NCBI GenBank assembly: GCA_900755995.1
Contig: CAAEIM010000109.1
Coordinates: 1 to 22,150 of the forward strand
DNA from: Clostridia bacterium
Lineage (GTDB): Bacteria; Bacillota; Clostridia; Oscillospirales; Acutalibacteraceae
Reading direction: 5' to 3'
DNA: 22,150 bases
Positions 6,754-14,029 of the stretch are shown piece after piece. The notes below the pieces were generated by a model. The model was not told the origin of the DNA, searched no databases, and worked only from the letters and a program-made list of their open reading frames with translations. How positions within the stretch are numbered: position 1 is the stretch's first letter; each line of letters starts with the position of its first letter. The position numbers and the translations under genes are program-made.

Positions 6754-6852
6754 ATTCGAGCAGATAGTTTGGTTTAATTCAGAACTTTATTTTCCCGAAA
6801 ATTGCTCGGCAGTTGTCGGGCGTAAGAGCTTTTTCTTTATGATACTGCCTGC
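6754..6852 (+). repeat. Structured intergenic repeat, copy D
   Basis: The left arm TCGAGCAGATAGTTTGG starts at 6755, the inner arms CCCGAAAATTG and CAGTTGTCGGGC follow, and the right arm is the shortened GATACTGCCTGC. The copy ends at 6852, the base before the stop codon of the minus-strand GH13 gene (6853-6855), and lacks the terminal hairpin. On the GH13 transcript it would form the start of the 3' untranslated region. Confidence 0.8.
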
Positions 6853-8388
6853 TTAAAATTCAAGCATTACAAAGCTCTGGGCAGACATTTTTACCTTATT
6901 GTCCATAACCTCTGTTGAGCCGATTTCGTAGGCTTTTTTTGCGCCTTTTGCGTTGATTTCAATTTCACTTTCTTTGCCGAGAGGATTAAACAGCATTACG
7001 AATTTGCCCCTCTTATAGCCGAACGGGAATTTTCCTGCTTCAAAAGTCATTTCAAAGTCGCCGTTGCCCTTGAGATCCTCGTTTGCGTGACGGAGTGCAA
7101 TAATATCGGTTACGATTTTGTACACGCTGTCGGGGTTGTTCTTCTGATTTTCAACAGTCGGTGCGTTTTCGTCAGTGTCAACAGGGAGATAAGGAGTGTC
7201 GCTTGTTGAGAAGCCGAGGTTTTTGCCGCCGCACCACTGCATTGGAGTACGGGAACCTGTTCTGCTGAAGCCGCCCTCCTTGCTGACAAGGTTCTCCTGA
7301 TATTTCATACCGATTTCATCGCCGTAGTAGAGGAACGGCACGCCCGGCATTGTAAAAATCATAGCGTAGGCAAGCTTTACTGCGTTCATATCAAAGTAGT
7401 GAGTCATACGGGGCATATCGTGGTTGTTGGTCATAAAGCTGATGTAGCCCTTGTCCTTTGAAAGCTCGTAGGCGGGGAGATATTCGTCTGTAAAGTTTTT
7501 GATGTCACCCTTGCCGTTTGGATTGAATATGCCCTTGTTGCCCTCGTCATCGCCGTAACGGAAAAGTCTGCTGTAGCCGTTGCCGTAGTGGTCAAGGTAA
7601 AAGTCCATATGGAAGCCTGCGTTGTTGATGGCTCTTTCGGGATTGCACCACTCGGCTACCATTGCAGCCTCGGGATATTCTTTGTCGAGCATTTCACGAA
7701 TACCTCTCCAGATTTTTGCGGTTGCAACCTTTTCGTCATCGTTTTTAACAAGGGAGTCAGCCATATCTACTCTGAAACCATCTGCGCCCTTGTCAAGCCA
7801 GAAGCGCATAATGTCCTTGATAGCCTCAACCGTTGCAAGGCAGTCGGGGTGGTCGCAGGGGAGCTGCCACTCCGGATGTGTGATTTCGTGGAAGCCGTAG
7901 TTCAGAGCAGGCTGTGAGCTGAAGTAGTTTACAAGATAGTTGCCGTCACGCTCGCAGATGCCGCACATCATTCTGTACTGAGGAGGTGCGTCCCACACTG
8001 ATTTTGTAAAGATGTAGCGGTTTGAGTACTCGCTCTTTGCCGCTTTTTTGGACTCTAAGAACCAAGGGTGGGTGTCTGAGGTGTGACCGGGAACGAGGTC
8101 GAGGAGAATTTTCATTCCTTTTTTGTGAGCCTCGTCAAAAAGCCTTACGAGGTCGTCGTTTGTGCCGTAGCGGGGGGCAACCTTTTTGTAATCTCTGACA
8201 TCGTAGCCTGCGTCCATAAAAGGAGAATCATAAACAGGGTTGAGCCAGATTGCGTTGCAGCCGAGCTGCTTGACATAGTCGAGCTTTTGGATGATTCCGT
8301 TGAGGTCGCCGATACCGTCACCGTTTGAATCGTAAAAGCTTTGCGGATAAATTTCATAGAAAACCGAATCGTGGAGCCATTGTGGCAT
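6853..8388 (-). CDS. GH13 alpha-glucosidase (oligo-1,6-glucosidase-like)
   Basis: A 511-residue glycoside hydrolase family 13 enzyme. The nucleophile is D208 (GFRVDMADS), the acid/base is E246 (VAEWCNPE), and the third carboxylate is D324 (NNHDMPR). Region I is DLVPGHTSD (97-105). The QPALN motif (159-163) corresponds to the QPDLN of the oligo-1,6-glucosidase group, and DSNGDGIGD (20-28) matches that group's calcium loop. There is no signal peptide, so it should release glucose from imported malto- or isomalto-oligosaccharides in the cytoplasm. The ATG at 8388 has AGGAAG (8397-8402) eight bases before it. It is transcribed alone, divergent from the MecA-like gene, and its stop touches repeat copy D. 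Bond specificity (alpha-1,4, alpha-1,6 or trehalose-type) cannot be settled here. Confidence 0.93.
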   Translation of the reverse strand: MPQWLHDSVFYEIYPQSFYDSNGDGIGDLNGIIQKLDYVKQLGCNAIWLNPVYDSPFMDAGYDVRDYKKVAPRYGTNDDLVRLFDEAHKKGMKILLDLVPGHTSDTHPWFLESKKAAKSEYSNRYIFTKSVWDAPPQYRMMCGICERDGNYLVNYFSSQPALNYGFHEITHPEWQLPCDHPDCLATVEAIKDIMRFWLDKGADGFRVDMADSLVKNDDEKVATAKIWRGIREMLDKEYPEAAMVAEWCNPERAINNAGFHMDFYLDHYGNGYSRLFRYGDDEGNKGIFNPNGKGDIKNFTDEYLPAYELSKDKGYISFMTNNHDMPRMTHYFDMNAVKLAYAMIFTMPGVPFLYYGDEIGMKYQENLVSKEGGFSRTGSRTPMQWCGGKNLGFSTSDTPYLPVDTDENAPTVENQKNNPDSVYKIVTDIIALRHANEDLKGNGDFEMTFEAGKFPFGYKRGKFVMLFNPLGKESEIEINAKGAKKAYEIGSTEVMDNKVKMSAQSFVMLEF

Positions 8389-8432
8389 AGATAAACTTCC
8401 TTTCTTTTGTTATTTTTTATTTTGATAATAAT

Positions 8433-8461
8433 ATAGTATCATTTTGAGGGGGACTAAGCAA
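8433..8461 (-). promoter_or_regulatory. Promoter of the GH13 gene
   Basis: Read on the minus strand, TTGCTT (8456-8461), 17 bases, TACTAT (8433-8438). The leader would be about 38 bases and contains AGGAAG before the ATG. No clear operator palindrome is seen. Confidence 0.65.
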
Positions 8462-8526
8462 GTGGGAATTGATGTTTAACAAAAACATTGCTATAAATTG
8501 CTTTGTATATTCCCAAAAATAAATAC

Positions 8527-8555
8527 TTGCAGGAAGGGCGGTTTCATCATAATAT
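8527..8555 (+). promoter_or_regulatory. Promoter of the MecA-like gene
   Basis: TTGCAG (8527-8532), 17 bases, TAATAT (8550-8555). It lies about 66 bases downstream of the GH13 -35 and points the other way, so the 210-base gap holds two divergent promoters. Confidence 0.55.
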
Positions 8556-8598
8556 ATTATTAGTCTTTTTGATTTATATATGAACGGGAGGGACTTTA

Positions 8599-9153
8599 TT
8601 GACTGTTGACAAAATAAAACACAACAAAATCCTTGTTACGCTCTGCAACGATGATATGCGTGATTTTTCGCTTGATTATAATACTATGAGCCTTAATGAC
8701 AGCCATTCCCGCAAGAACCTTATGCAGGTATTGCAGCTTGCCTGCTTTGAAATCGGATTGGAAATCAAGGGGAAAAGTATGGTTGTAGAGGCTGTGCCGA
8801 CTGTTGACGGCTGTATGCTCTTGATTACGCTTGAGGAAATTCAGGGAAAAAAGTTCAGGCTGAAAAACAGCGGCGGATGTAATTGCTATGAATTGGGCGA
8901 CAGCAAAAGCTTTCTCGATATTATAGCTATGCTTTACAGGCAGAATGTGTGCTGTAATAAAAATTCAGCATACGAGTCAAACGGAGTTTACTACCTTGTG
9001 CTCGAATATCCGGCTGTGCCAAAGCGGTTCAGGGGAATTTTGCGTGAGTACGCAACAAGGTGCGGTGGAAATATCTTTGCCGCAGGTCTGAGGGAAAATG
9101 CAAGGGAAATTTGCCGTACAAACGCCATTGCAGTTATCGGCAGATTTTTATAG
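8599..9153 (+). CDS. MecA-like adaptor protein
   Basis: A 184-residue protein that resembles MecA, the adaptor that hands substrates to the ClpC protease. The N-terminal part (about 5-80) has the MecA pattern: a KILVTLxxDDM strand, a helix after a polar loop, and a GCMLLITLEE strand. The C-terminal part (about 100-184) has the ClpC-binding-domain pattern DIIAMLYRQN...YYLVLEYP. It is shorter than Bacillus MecA (about 220 residues) and the acidic linker is reduced. It contains nine cysteines, including GGCNC and VCC, unusual for the family. The start is TTG at 8599, fixed by GGGAGG (8586-8591) seven bases upstream. Repeat copy E begins at the base after the TAG. ClpC binding is inferred. Confidence 0.72.
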   Translation: MTVDKIKHNKILVTLCNDDMRDFSLDYNTMSLNDSHSRKNLMQVLQLACFEIGLEIKGKSMVVEAVPTVDGCMLLITLEEIQGKKFRLKNSGGCNCYELGDSKSFLDIIAMLYRQNVCCNKNSAYESNGVYYLVLEYPAVPKRFRGILREYATRCGGNIFAAGLRENAREICRTNAIAVIGRFL

Positions 9154-9301
9154 CCGGCAGGCAGCCGGTGGGCTGGCAGTCAGTGGACTGCACTTATCCG
9201 AGAGGATAGTATCATATAGTCTTATACTCTCGTGCCCGAAACTGCCGAGCAAATTTCGGGAATAAAATGTCTTGAATTAAACTAAACTGTCTGCTCGGGC
9301 T
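9154..9301 (-). repeat. Structured intergenic repeat, copy E (inverted)
   Basis: The copy lies in reverse orientation. Its hairpin end starts directly after the MecA-like stop (9151-9153). Two hairpins are present: CAGCC/GGCTG (9162-9175) and GCAGTC/GACTGC (9176-9191). On the minus strand the left arm is GCCCGAGCAGACAGTTT and the inner pair is CCCGAAA with TTTCGGG, a perfect match where other copies have CCCGAAAA and TTGTCGGG. Confidence 0.88.
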
Positions 9302-9380
9302 AAAAAGCACGCCAGAGGTTCCCTGAGCTAAATCTTCATCTGGTGTATAGTATTGAATGATATATACTTTTTTACAGACT

Positions 9381-9414
9381 AAAACCGCTGTGCTTATTTT
9401 CTGCACAGCGGTTT
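9381..9414 (-). terminator. Terminator of the XRE-DUF4250 unit
   Basis: A perfect 12-bp stem, AAACCGCTGTGC (9382-9393) with GCACAGCGGTTT (9403-9414), lies four bases beyond the DUF4250 stop on the minus strand. It is followed on that strand by only four T, so it is a strong stem with a short tail. The stretch between repeat copy E and this stem (9302-9380) shows no feature. Confidence 0.7.
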
Positions 9415-9417
9415 GGG

Positions 9418-9603
9418 TTAAACAAATTTATTCAGCTCTGCGTTGTAGGTGTAATCTATGGCGGAGAGTTTTTGTATGATTTCGTCCTTGCTTATGTCGG
9501 CGTCCTCACAGAAAGAGTCAAGCGAGGGGTAAAAATCACGCAGCTTTGTATTTACAAGGCTGAGCAGAATCATAGGGTCTGTAGGTAAATTTAGATTTGA
9601 CAC
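9418..9603 (-). CDS. DUF4250 domain protein
   Basis: A 61-residue protein that matches what I know of DUF4250: LPTDPMILLSLVNTKLRDFY at 6-25, then SLDSFCEDADISKDEIIQKL and a C-terminal YTYNAELNKFV. The family is common in Clostridia and has no known function. It is soluble and mostly helical by appearance. The GTG start at 9603 is set by AGGAGG (9609-9614) five bases upstream. It begins 37 bases after the XRE regulator stop on the same strand, so the two are probably co-transcribed, although no functional link is known. Confidence 0.82.
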   Translation of the reverse strand: MSNLNLPTDPMILLSLVNTKLRDFYPSLDSFCEDADISKDEIIQKLSAIDYTYNAELNKFV

Positions 9604-9640
9604 ATTGTCCTCCTTTTATACCGGTATTTTAAATCTAGTA

Positions 9641-10522
9641 TCAGTATTTATCTTTGCTTTTTTCATTCTTAAAAAATGAGCAAATCCAGTAGTAAACGGG
9701 AACGGTGAGAAATACCACCCAGCCGACTGCCCAGCCGCCGAATACATTGAAAAATCCCATAAGAATGTACGCAGCCGCAGTCAGCACCGGATAGGCAAAA
9801 TGTGACGGACTGCGCTTGTATATGGCTTCTGCAAGCGAGTAGTAAAGCGGAATCGAAAGCAGTGTAATCCAGCTTAACGCCCAGCCAAAGCATACGCCGC
9901 TGAATCCCCACGCCAAAAACGCTGCGATGGCTATTATAAAAAACGGAAATTTCAGCCAGAATTTTTTGTCGGAGCGGTGAGTGGGCATATCGCTGTCATA
10001 CATTATGTGTCCGTCCTCTGCGGTGTAAACCCTCTGTCTGCCGTTTTCGTTTACGGACACACCGTTTTTGTCAATGTCAACCTTTGTGCCGCTCTTATCA
10101 TTAATATGGATTCCGTCTGCAAAGCTTATGTGTACCTTGTCGCCGCTTTTTGTGTCAACGTGGATTCCGTTTTTAAAAGAAACCTTATCATAGCTTTGGT
10201 ACTCCACGCCCTCGTCACCTGTGGGCGCAGGCTCTTCCTGCGGTTGTTCCGATTCCTGCTCAGGCTGCTCGGTTTCCTGATTATTTACTTCCTGTTCTTC
10301 GGCTTTGCCGCCATCCGTCTGACTTCCCATTATAAGCTCGTCAAGCGAAACACCGTAAAGCTGAGCAAGCAGAACCAGATTGTCGGTATCGGGAGAAGCC
10401 TCGGCACGTTCCCATTTTGATACAGCCTGACGGCTCACGCCGATTTTGGAGGCAAGCTCCTCCTGGCTTAAATTGTTCTTCTTTCTGTATTGCAAAAGTC
10501 TGTTTGCGGTTTCAATGTTCAT
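9641..10522 (-). CDS. Membrane-anchored XRE-family regulator
   Basis: A 293-residue protein with three parts. Residues 1-64 are a Cro/CI helix-turn-helix (LSQEELASKIGVSRQAVSKW). Residues 65-105 are an acidic Glu/Gln/Pro linker. Residues about 110-170 hold short beta-like repeats (FKNGIHVDTKSGDKV, FADGIHINDKSGTKV, then DKNGVSV). Residues 185-285 are hydrophobic, about four membrane segments, in which WGFSGVCFGWALSWITLL resembles FFNVFGGWAVGWVVFL. It is therefore a one-component sensor with DNA binding in the cytoplasm and a membrane or envelope input, a common Firmicute layout with few known signals. ATG 10522 has GGGAGG (10529-10534) six bases before it. Copies of GCAACCG in its promoter suggest autoregulation. 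Confidence 0.82.
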   Translation of the reverse strand: MNIETANRLLQYRKKNNLSQEELASKIGVSRQAVSKWERAEASPDTDNLVLLAQLYGVSLDELIMGSQTDGGKAEEQEVNNQETEQPEQESEQPQEEPAPTGDEGVEYQSYDKVSFKNGIHVDTKSGDKVHISFADGIHINDKSGTKVDIDKNGVSVNENGRQRVYTAEDGHIMYDSDMPTHRSDKKFWLKFPFFIIAIAAFLAWGFSGVCFGWALSWITLLSIPLYYSLAEAIYKRSPSHFAYPVLTAAAYILMGFFNVFGGWAVGWVVFLTVPVYYWICSFFKNEKSKDKY

Positions 10523-10577
10523 ATTTGTCCTCCCTGTGAGAGCCGTGTTTTGGTTGTATGCTCTCTATGTCAGCAAA

Positions 10578-10607
10578 ATTATACGCCGCAACCGACGTTT
10601 TGTTCAA
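10578..10607 (-). promoter_or_regulatory. Promoter of the XRE regulator with an internal operator half-site
   Basis: On the minus strand TTGAAC (10602-10607), 18 bases, perfect TATAAT (10578-10583). The spacer contains CGGTTGC (10588-10594), the same heptamer found as an inverted pair at 10628-10644. A repressor bound in the spacer would block RNA polymerase. Confidence 0.75.
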
Positions 10608-10627
10608 TACATTTTAGTTTTCATTGC

Positions 10628-10644
10628 CGCAACCACCGGTTGCG
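10628..10644 (-). promoter_or_regulatory. Operator-like palindrome upstream of the XRE promoter
   Basis: CGCAACC (10628-10634), three bases, GGTTGCG (10638-10644). It is centred about 31 bases upstream of the -35. The same half-site occurs in the promoter spacer, so three half-sites are present. Binding by the XRE protein itself is the simplest reading. Confidence 0.6.
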
Positions 10645-10697
10645 CAGGTAAAAGTCACCTGATTATTGCTTGAAATAAATATAATATTGCTGTAGAT

Positions 10698-10765
10698 TGC
10701 CTGCCGAATATCATTTCAGAAAATTCTATGAAAAAGCCTTAATAATTGCTCAAGATGTGCAGGCA
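10698..10765. other. Inverted repeat in the XRE-lipoprotein gap
   Basis: TGCCTGC (10698-10704) and GCAGGCA (10759-10765) face each other across 54 bases, with TTTCA/TGAAA near 10715-10731 inside. It lies 35 bases beyond the lipoprotein stop and could be its 3' structure, but no T tract follows. The rest of the 277-base gap (10523-10799) holds only the XRE promoter elements. Confidence 0.35.
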
Positions 10766-10799
10766 GTTTAAGATATCGGTTTTTAACTGAAAAGCTTTG

Positions 10800-11936
10800 T
10801 CAATTTTTGCTTGTGAGATAAACTGCGTTGTCTGCCTGACTTACGCTGTAGTCCATATCGAGCATTTTTGCGTAGTCAGAGAGCTTCATATAATAGAAAT
10901 AGGTAGCGCCCGTTCCTCCCCAGAAGTCAAGCTTGGTATCCAGCAGAGAAATATCCTGCTTTTTGCCGTTGATGTAAAATTTACCCGATTTGTAGTTGTC
11001 GCTTTCAGCTGTGACCTTGTAGCTGTTTTCTCCAATGGTGTAGTTGGTTGTGTGCTTGTCGGGGTTTATGCTGTAGCTGCCGCCTAAGTAATCTGTTACT
11101 ATTTCTCTCTGAATATAATCCTCAACACCGCCGTTGTAATCAAACTTCAAGCCGTAGCCTACAGGTATGCAGTACTCGCCGCTGTCTGCATCATAGACAA
11201 ACTCGACTGTATATTTGTCGCTGGTGTATTTTTCACCGTTTATGTAGAGATTGTTGATATACAGCAGAGGGAGGTCGCCAAAATCCTCACCACTGCCCTT
11301 GCTGCGGTAGATGTCGGCGTACTTAATCTTGGCACATTCCTTAACATAGTCGGGTGTCATTGATTTAAACCTTTGGTTAAAGGTAACGGTTAATAATCGG
11401 TTGTCTTTGTGCGAAAGGCTGATTTCAAAGTCGTCTTTAGCCGCCGAAAAAAGCGGAGTATCCTCAGTGGTATCGGGCAGATAGTCCTTGATAAGCTCAT
11501 AGTAGTCAAAAACAAAGTCAACCTTTTTGTCAATTTCATCAAATGAGGGAACTGCACAATCCGGCCCGTCCCAGTCGGAGGACAGGTTTGCATTGTATTC
11601 TGTTTTGAGATTTTCAATTTCATCGCTGAAAAGCACATCCAGTGCTTCATAGTAGTTTGAAGACAGATCGGCTACAGGCAAGCCGAACATTGAGTCGTGG
11701 TAATATCTTGATTTTACATCAAAGACCACGCCTTTTTCTGTTTTGTAGGTGTATGAGGTTGAGGTGTCGTTTCCGTCAACCTTTTGATTGCTGCAATTTA
11801 TAAGCTCTGAGTTTTTAAAGGCTTTATTAACATATTTGGTGATTTCTTTTTCTGAGTACTCCTCGGTTCTGCACCCTGTAAGCGCAGCGGCAAGCAGAGT
11901 GCAGAGGAGCAGAAGAGAAATAAGTTTTATTTTCAT
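10800..11936 (-). CDS. Predicted lipoprotein, unknown function
   Basis: A 378-residue secreted lipoprotein. Residues 1-22 are a lipoprotein signal (MKIKLISLLLLCTLLAAALTGC) with the modified Cys at C22. The mature part is acidic and rich in Asp, Tyr, Asn and Ser, with no family I recognise in its middle. The last ~60 residues (VTAESDNYKSGKFYINGKKQ, then LDFWGGTGATYFYYMKLSDY) resemble the copper-amine-oxidase N-terminal-like or stalk domains of clostridial surface proteins, in the pattern of a strand, KLSDYAKMLDMDY, then AVYLTS; this is tentative. The ATG at 11936 is seven bases after the GH31 stop and its ribosome site GGGAGG (11948-11953) lies inside the last GH31 codons, so the two are translationally coupled. 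Confidence 0.8.
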   Translation of the reverse strand: MKIKLISLLLLCTLLAAALTGCRTEEYSEKEITKYVNKAFKNSELINCSNQKVDGNDTSTSYTYKTEKGVVFDVKSRYYHDSMFGLPVADLSSNYYEALDVLFSDEIENLKTEYNANLSSDWDGPDCAVPSFDEIDKKVDFVFDYYELIKDYLPDTTEDTPLFSAAKDDFEISLSHKDNRLLTVTFNQRFKSMTPDYVKECAKIKYADIYRSKGSGEDFGDLPLLYINNLYINGEKYTSDKYTVEFVYDADSGEYCIPVGYGLKFDYNGGVEDYIQREIVTDYLGGSYSINPDKHTTNYTIGENSYKVTAESDNYKSGKFYINGKKQDISLLDTKLDFWGGTGATYFYYMKLSDYAKMLDMDYSVSQADNAVYLTSKN

Positions 11937-11943
11937 TAAATTA

Positions 11944-13857
11944 TTATCCTCCCATATAGGTCAGATTTTCGGTGTCAAGCTCGCCTGTGCGCATTGCAGG
12001 CTTGCAGAGCGGGATTTGTTTGCCCTTCTTTATAAACAGAGGAACTTCGTTGAGTGCAACCTCTATGAAGTGCACACCCTTTTCCATAGGTACGGCGGTT
12101 ACATTTTCACCGCTGAGCTTTACAAAGGTCATATCCTCGGGGAGATATACATATCTGCCGCTCATATTCTGCTCATATACCGGAGCAATCATACATTCAT
12201 CGCCTAGCATAAGCTGAGTTTCGCACTCTCTTGCCATCTTATCGTCTAAATAATCAAAGGCGAGTGGGCGGAATATCATATCGTTGTTTTCGCTTGCCTT
12301 TTTAAAAGTGGAGTAAAGGTAGGGAATGAGTCTGTATCTGACGGTAATAATATCTCTGAAATCCTCCGGGTTTTCAAAATTATAGCACTCCTGATCCTTT
12401 GTGCCGAGTGCGGAGTGGTTGCGCATTAGAGGAGTGAACACGCCGAGGGCGAGGAAACGCAGGACGAGGTCACGGGTAGCGTTTTCGTTAAAGCCGCCGA
12501 GGTCTGCGCCGCAGTAGAGGAAACCGCACATATTTGCAGATGGTAGCATTTTAAGATTTAAAAGGATGTGCGACCACCAGGAGTGGTTGTCGCCGAACCA
12601 TATACCGCTTGAACGGTGTGCGCCGATGTATGAGGCTCTTGAGAACATAAGGATTTTGCCGTCACCAAATTTTTTTGCAAAATGCTCGCCTGCGGCTCTT
12701 GTCATATTTGCGCCGTAAATGTTGTGCACTCTGTCGTGGCAGACAGGCTTGCCGTCTATCATATGATAAATGCTTGAATAATCGTCGGGGCTGTTTGAAA
12801 GTCCGAGGAAGGTGTCTTTCAGATTAAAGAATTTTGAAAGGTCGAGGTTTTCACCCTCAAGCGACTTAGCCTTATTGAGCGCATTATTAAGCCCCTTTGT
12901 TGAGTAGAAGATTGCAGGCTCGTTCATATCATTCCAAAAACCGTCTATACCTGCGTCAGTAAGGCGGTCGTATTTTGAGCCGAACCAGTCACGAACCTCT
13001 TTCTGCATAAAGTCGGGGAAGCCTACAATGCCCGGCCAGACGCCGCCCTCAAAGATTTCTCCATCCTCGGTTTTGCAGAAATAACCGTTTTTAACGCCCT
13101 CCTCATAGACGTCATAGCCGTCCTCTTTTTTTACGCCTGCGTCTATAATGGGTATGAGGTGAATGCCCTGCTCACGCTTTTCCTTTACATATTCGGTAAA
13201 ATTCGGGAATTTGCTTTCGTCAACGGTAAAGTCCTTGTAGCGCTCCATATAGTCAATGTCAAGATAAACGCAGTCGAGCGGGATTTTAGCGTCGTTATAG
13301 CCCTTGATTACGCTGTCAACCGCCTCTTTGTCAGGGTAGCTCCAGCGGCTCTGCTGATAGCCGAATGCCCAGAACGGAGGAATATAGCTCTGTCCTATTG
13401 CACTGCGAAATTCTTTTACTATGTCAAGCGGCTTGCCGCTCTCTGTTTCAATTATATAAATATCAAAGTCGGTGCCGTCAATGGTGATTTCCGTTCTGTT
13501 CTGACGGGTGTAGCCGATGTCCCAGCGGATTTTTGCCGGAAAGTCAATGAAGATGCCAAAATTTTTGCTGCCGCTGAGCATAAGAAAATTGTGCGCTGCA
13601 TAGAGCGAGCTTTTGGTTTCGGTGTGGAAGGGGTCGTCACTGCAAAAGCTTTCGTAAACCCAGCCACGCTTGTTTATTCCTCTCGGAGCTTCTCCAAGAC
13701 CGAAAACAATGTCGCTTTCCTGCATATCAAAGCCAAAGCTGAATTTTTTGCCGTCTGTTTTGTATTCGATTGGAAAATTCTTGATGTCGCTGCCCTTGAT
13801 TTCAGCCGTAACGGCATCTGTGAAGATTGGGGCTCCGCTTGTGTATTTTTTAATCAT
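11944..13857 (-). CDS. GH31 alpha-glucosidase
   Basis: A 637-residue glycoside hydrolase family 31 enzyme. The nucleophile is D310 in GFWNDMNEP, the clan's WxDMNE signature, and the acid/base is D423 in GIWFGDNHSWW. The N-terminal beta domain (about 1-160) includes FGLGEAPRGINKRG, the (beta/alpha)8 barrel covers about 160-510, and a beta-rich C-terminus follows. There is no signal peptide, so it should be cytoplasmic, removing glucose (or possibly xylose) from non-reducing ends of imported oligosaccharides. ATG 13857 has AGGAGC (13865-13870) seven bases upstream. Its promoter carries a palindrome over the -10, pointing to a dedicated repressor. It is the first gene of a two-gene operon with the lipoprotein. 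Substrate is most likely alpha-1,4- or alpha-1,6-glucan fragments. Confidence 0.93.
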   Translation of the reverse strand: MIKKYTSGAPIFTDAVTAEIKGSDIKNFPIEYKTDGKKFSFGFDMQESDIVFGLGEAPRGINKRGWVYESFCSDDPFHTETKSSLYAAHNFLMLSGSKNFGIFIDFPAKIRWDIGYTRQNRTEITIDGTDFDIYIIETESGKPLDIVKEFRSAIGQSYIPPFWAFGYQQSRWSYPDKEAVDSVIKGYNDAKIPLDCVYLDIDYMERYKDFTVDESKFPNFTEYVKEKREQGIHLIPIIDAGVKKEDGYDVYEEGVKNGYFCKTEDGEIFEGGVWPGIVGFPDFMQKEVRDWFGSKYDRLTDAGIDGFWNDMNEPAIFYSTKGLNNALNKAKSLEGENLDLSKFFNLKDTFLGLSNSPDDYSSIYHMIDGKPVCHDRVHNIYGANMTRAAGEHFAKKFGDGKILMFSRASYIGAHRSSGIWFGDNHSWWSHILLNLKMLPSANMCGFLYCGADLGGFNENATRDLVLRFLALGVFTPLMRNHSALGTKDQECYNFENPEDFRDIITVRYRLIPYLYSTFKKASENNDMIFRPLAFDYLDDKMARECETQLMLGDECMIAPVYEQNMSGRYVYLPEDMTFVKLSGENVTAVPMEKGVHFIEVALNEVPLFIKKGKQIPLCKPAMRTGELDTENLTYMGG

Positions 13858-13907
13858 TTCGTTTGCTCCTTTTTATTGAATTTTTCAACTGAGTTCATAA
13901 TTTTACA

Positions 13908-13941
13908 AGGTTATTATATAACCTATAATGTAAAAAATCAA
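13908..13941 (-). promoter_or_regulatory. GH31 operon promoter with a palindrome over the -10
   Basis: On the minus strand TTGATT (13936-13941), 17 bases, perfect TATAAT (13913-13918). The -10 is inside the perfect palindrome AGGTTATTATATAACCT (13908-13924, seven-base arms, three-base centre). Such a site is a likely repressor operator. Confidence 0.72.
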
Positions 13942-13976
13942 TAAAAATATAAGCAGAACAACAAAATATTTAAGTG

Positions 13977-14008
13977 AAAAAAGAGCCTCACTAAAAGTGT
14001 GGCTCTTT
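13977..14008 (-). terminator. Terminator of the DUF6465-like gene
   Basis: The stem is AAAGAGCC (13980-13987) with GGCTCTTT (14001-14008), extended by CACT/AGTG after one mismatch, with a three-base loop. On the minus strand it ends in six T (13977-13982). It lies 21 bases after the stop. Confidence 0.88.
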
Positions 14009-14029
14009 AAAATCTTAAAAGGGTTTTAA

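Noticed and set aside
13159..13944. 261-codon open frame on the plus strand
   Set aside because: It is antisense to GH31, whose catalytic motifs are intact; the frame is a shadow created by codon bias.
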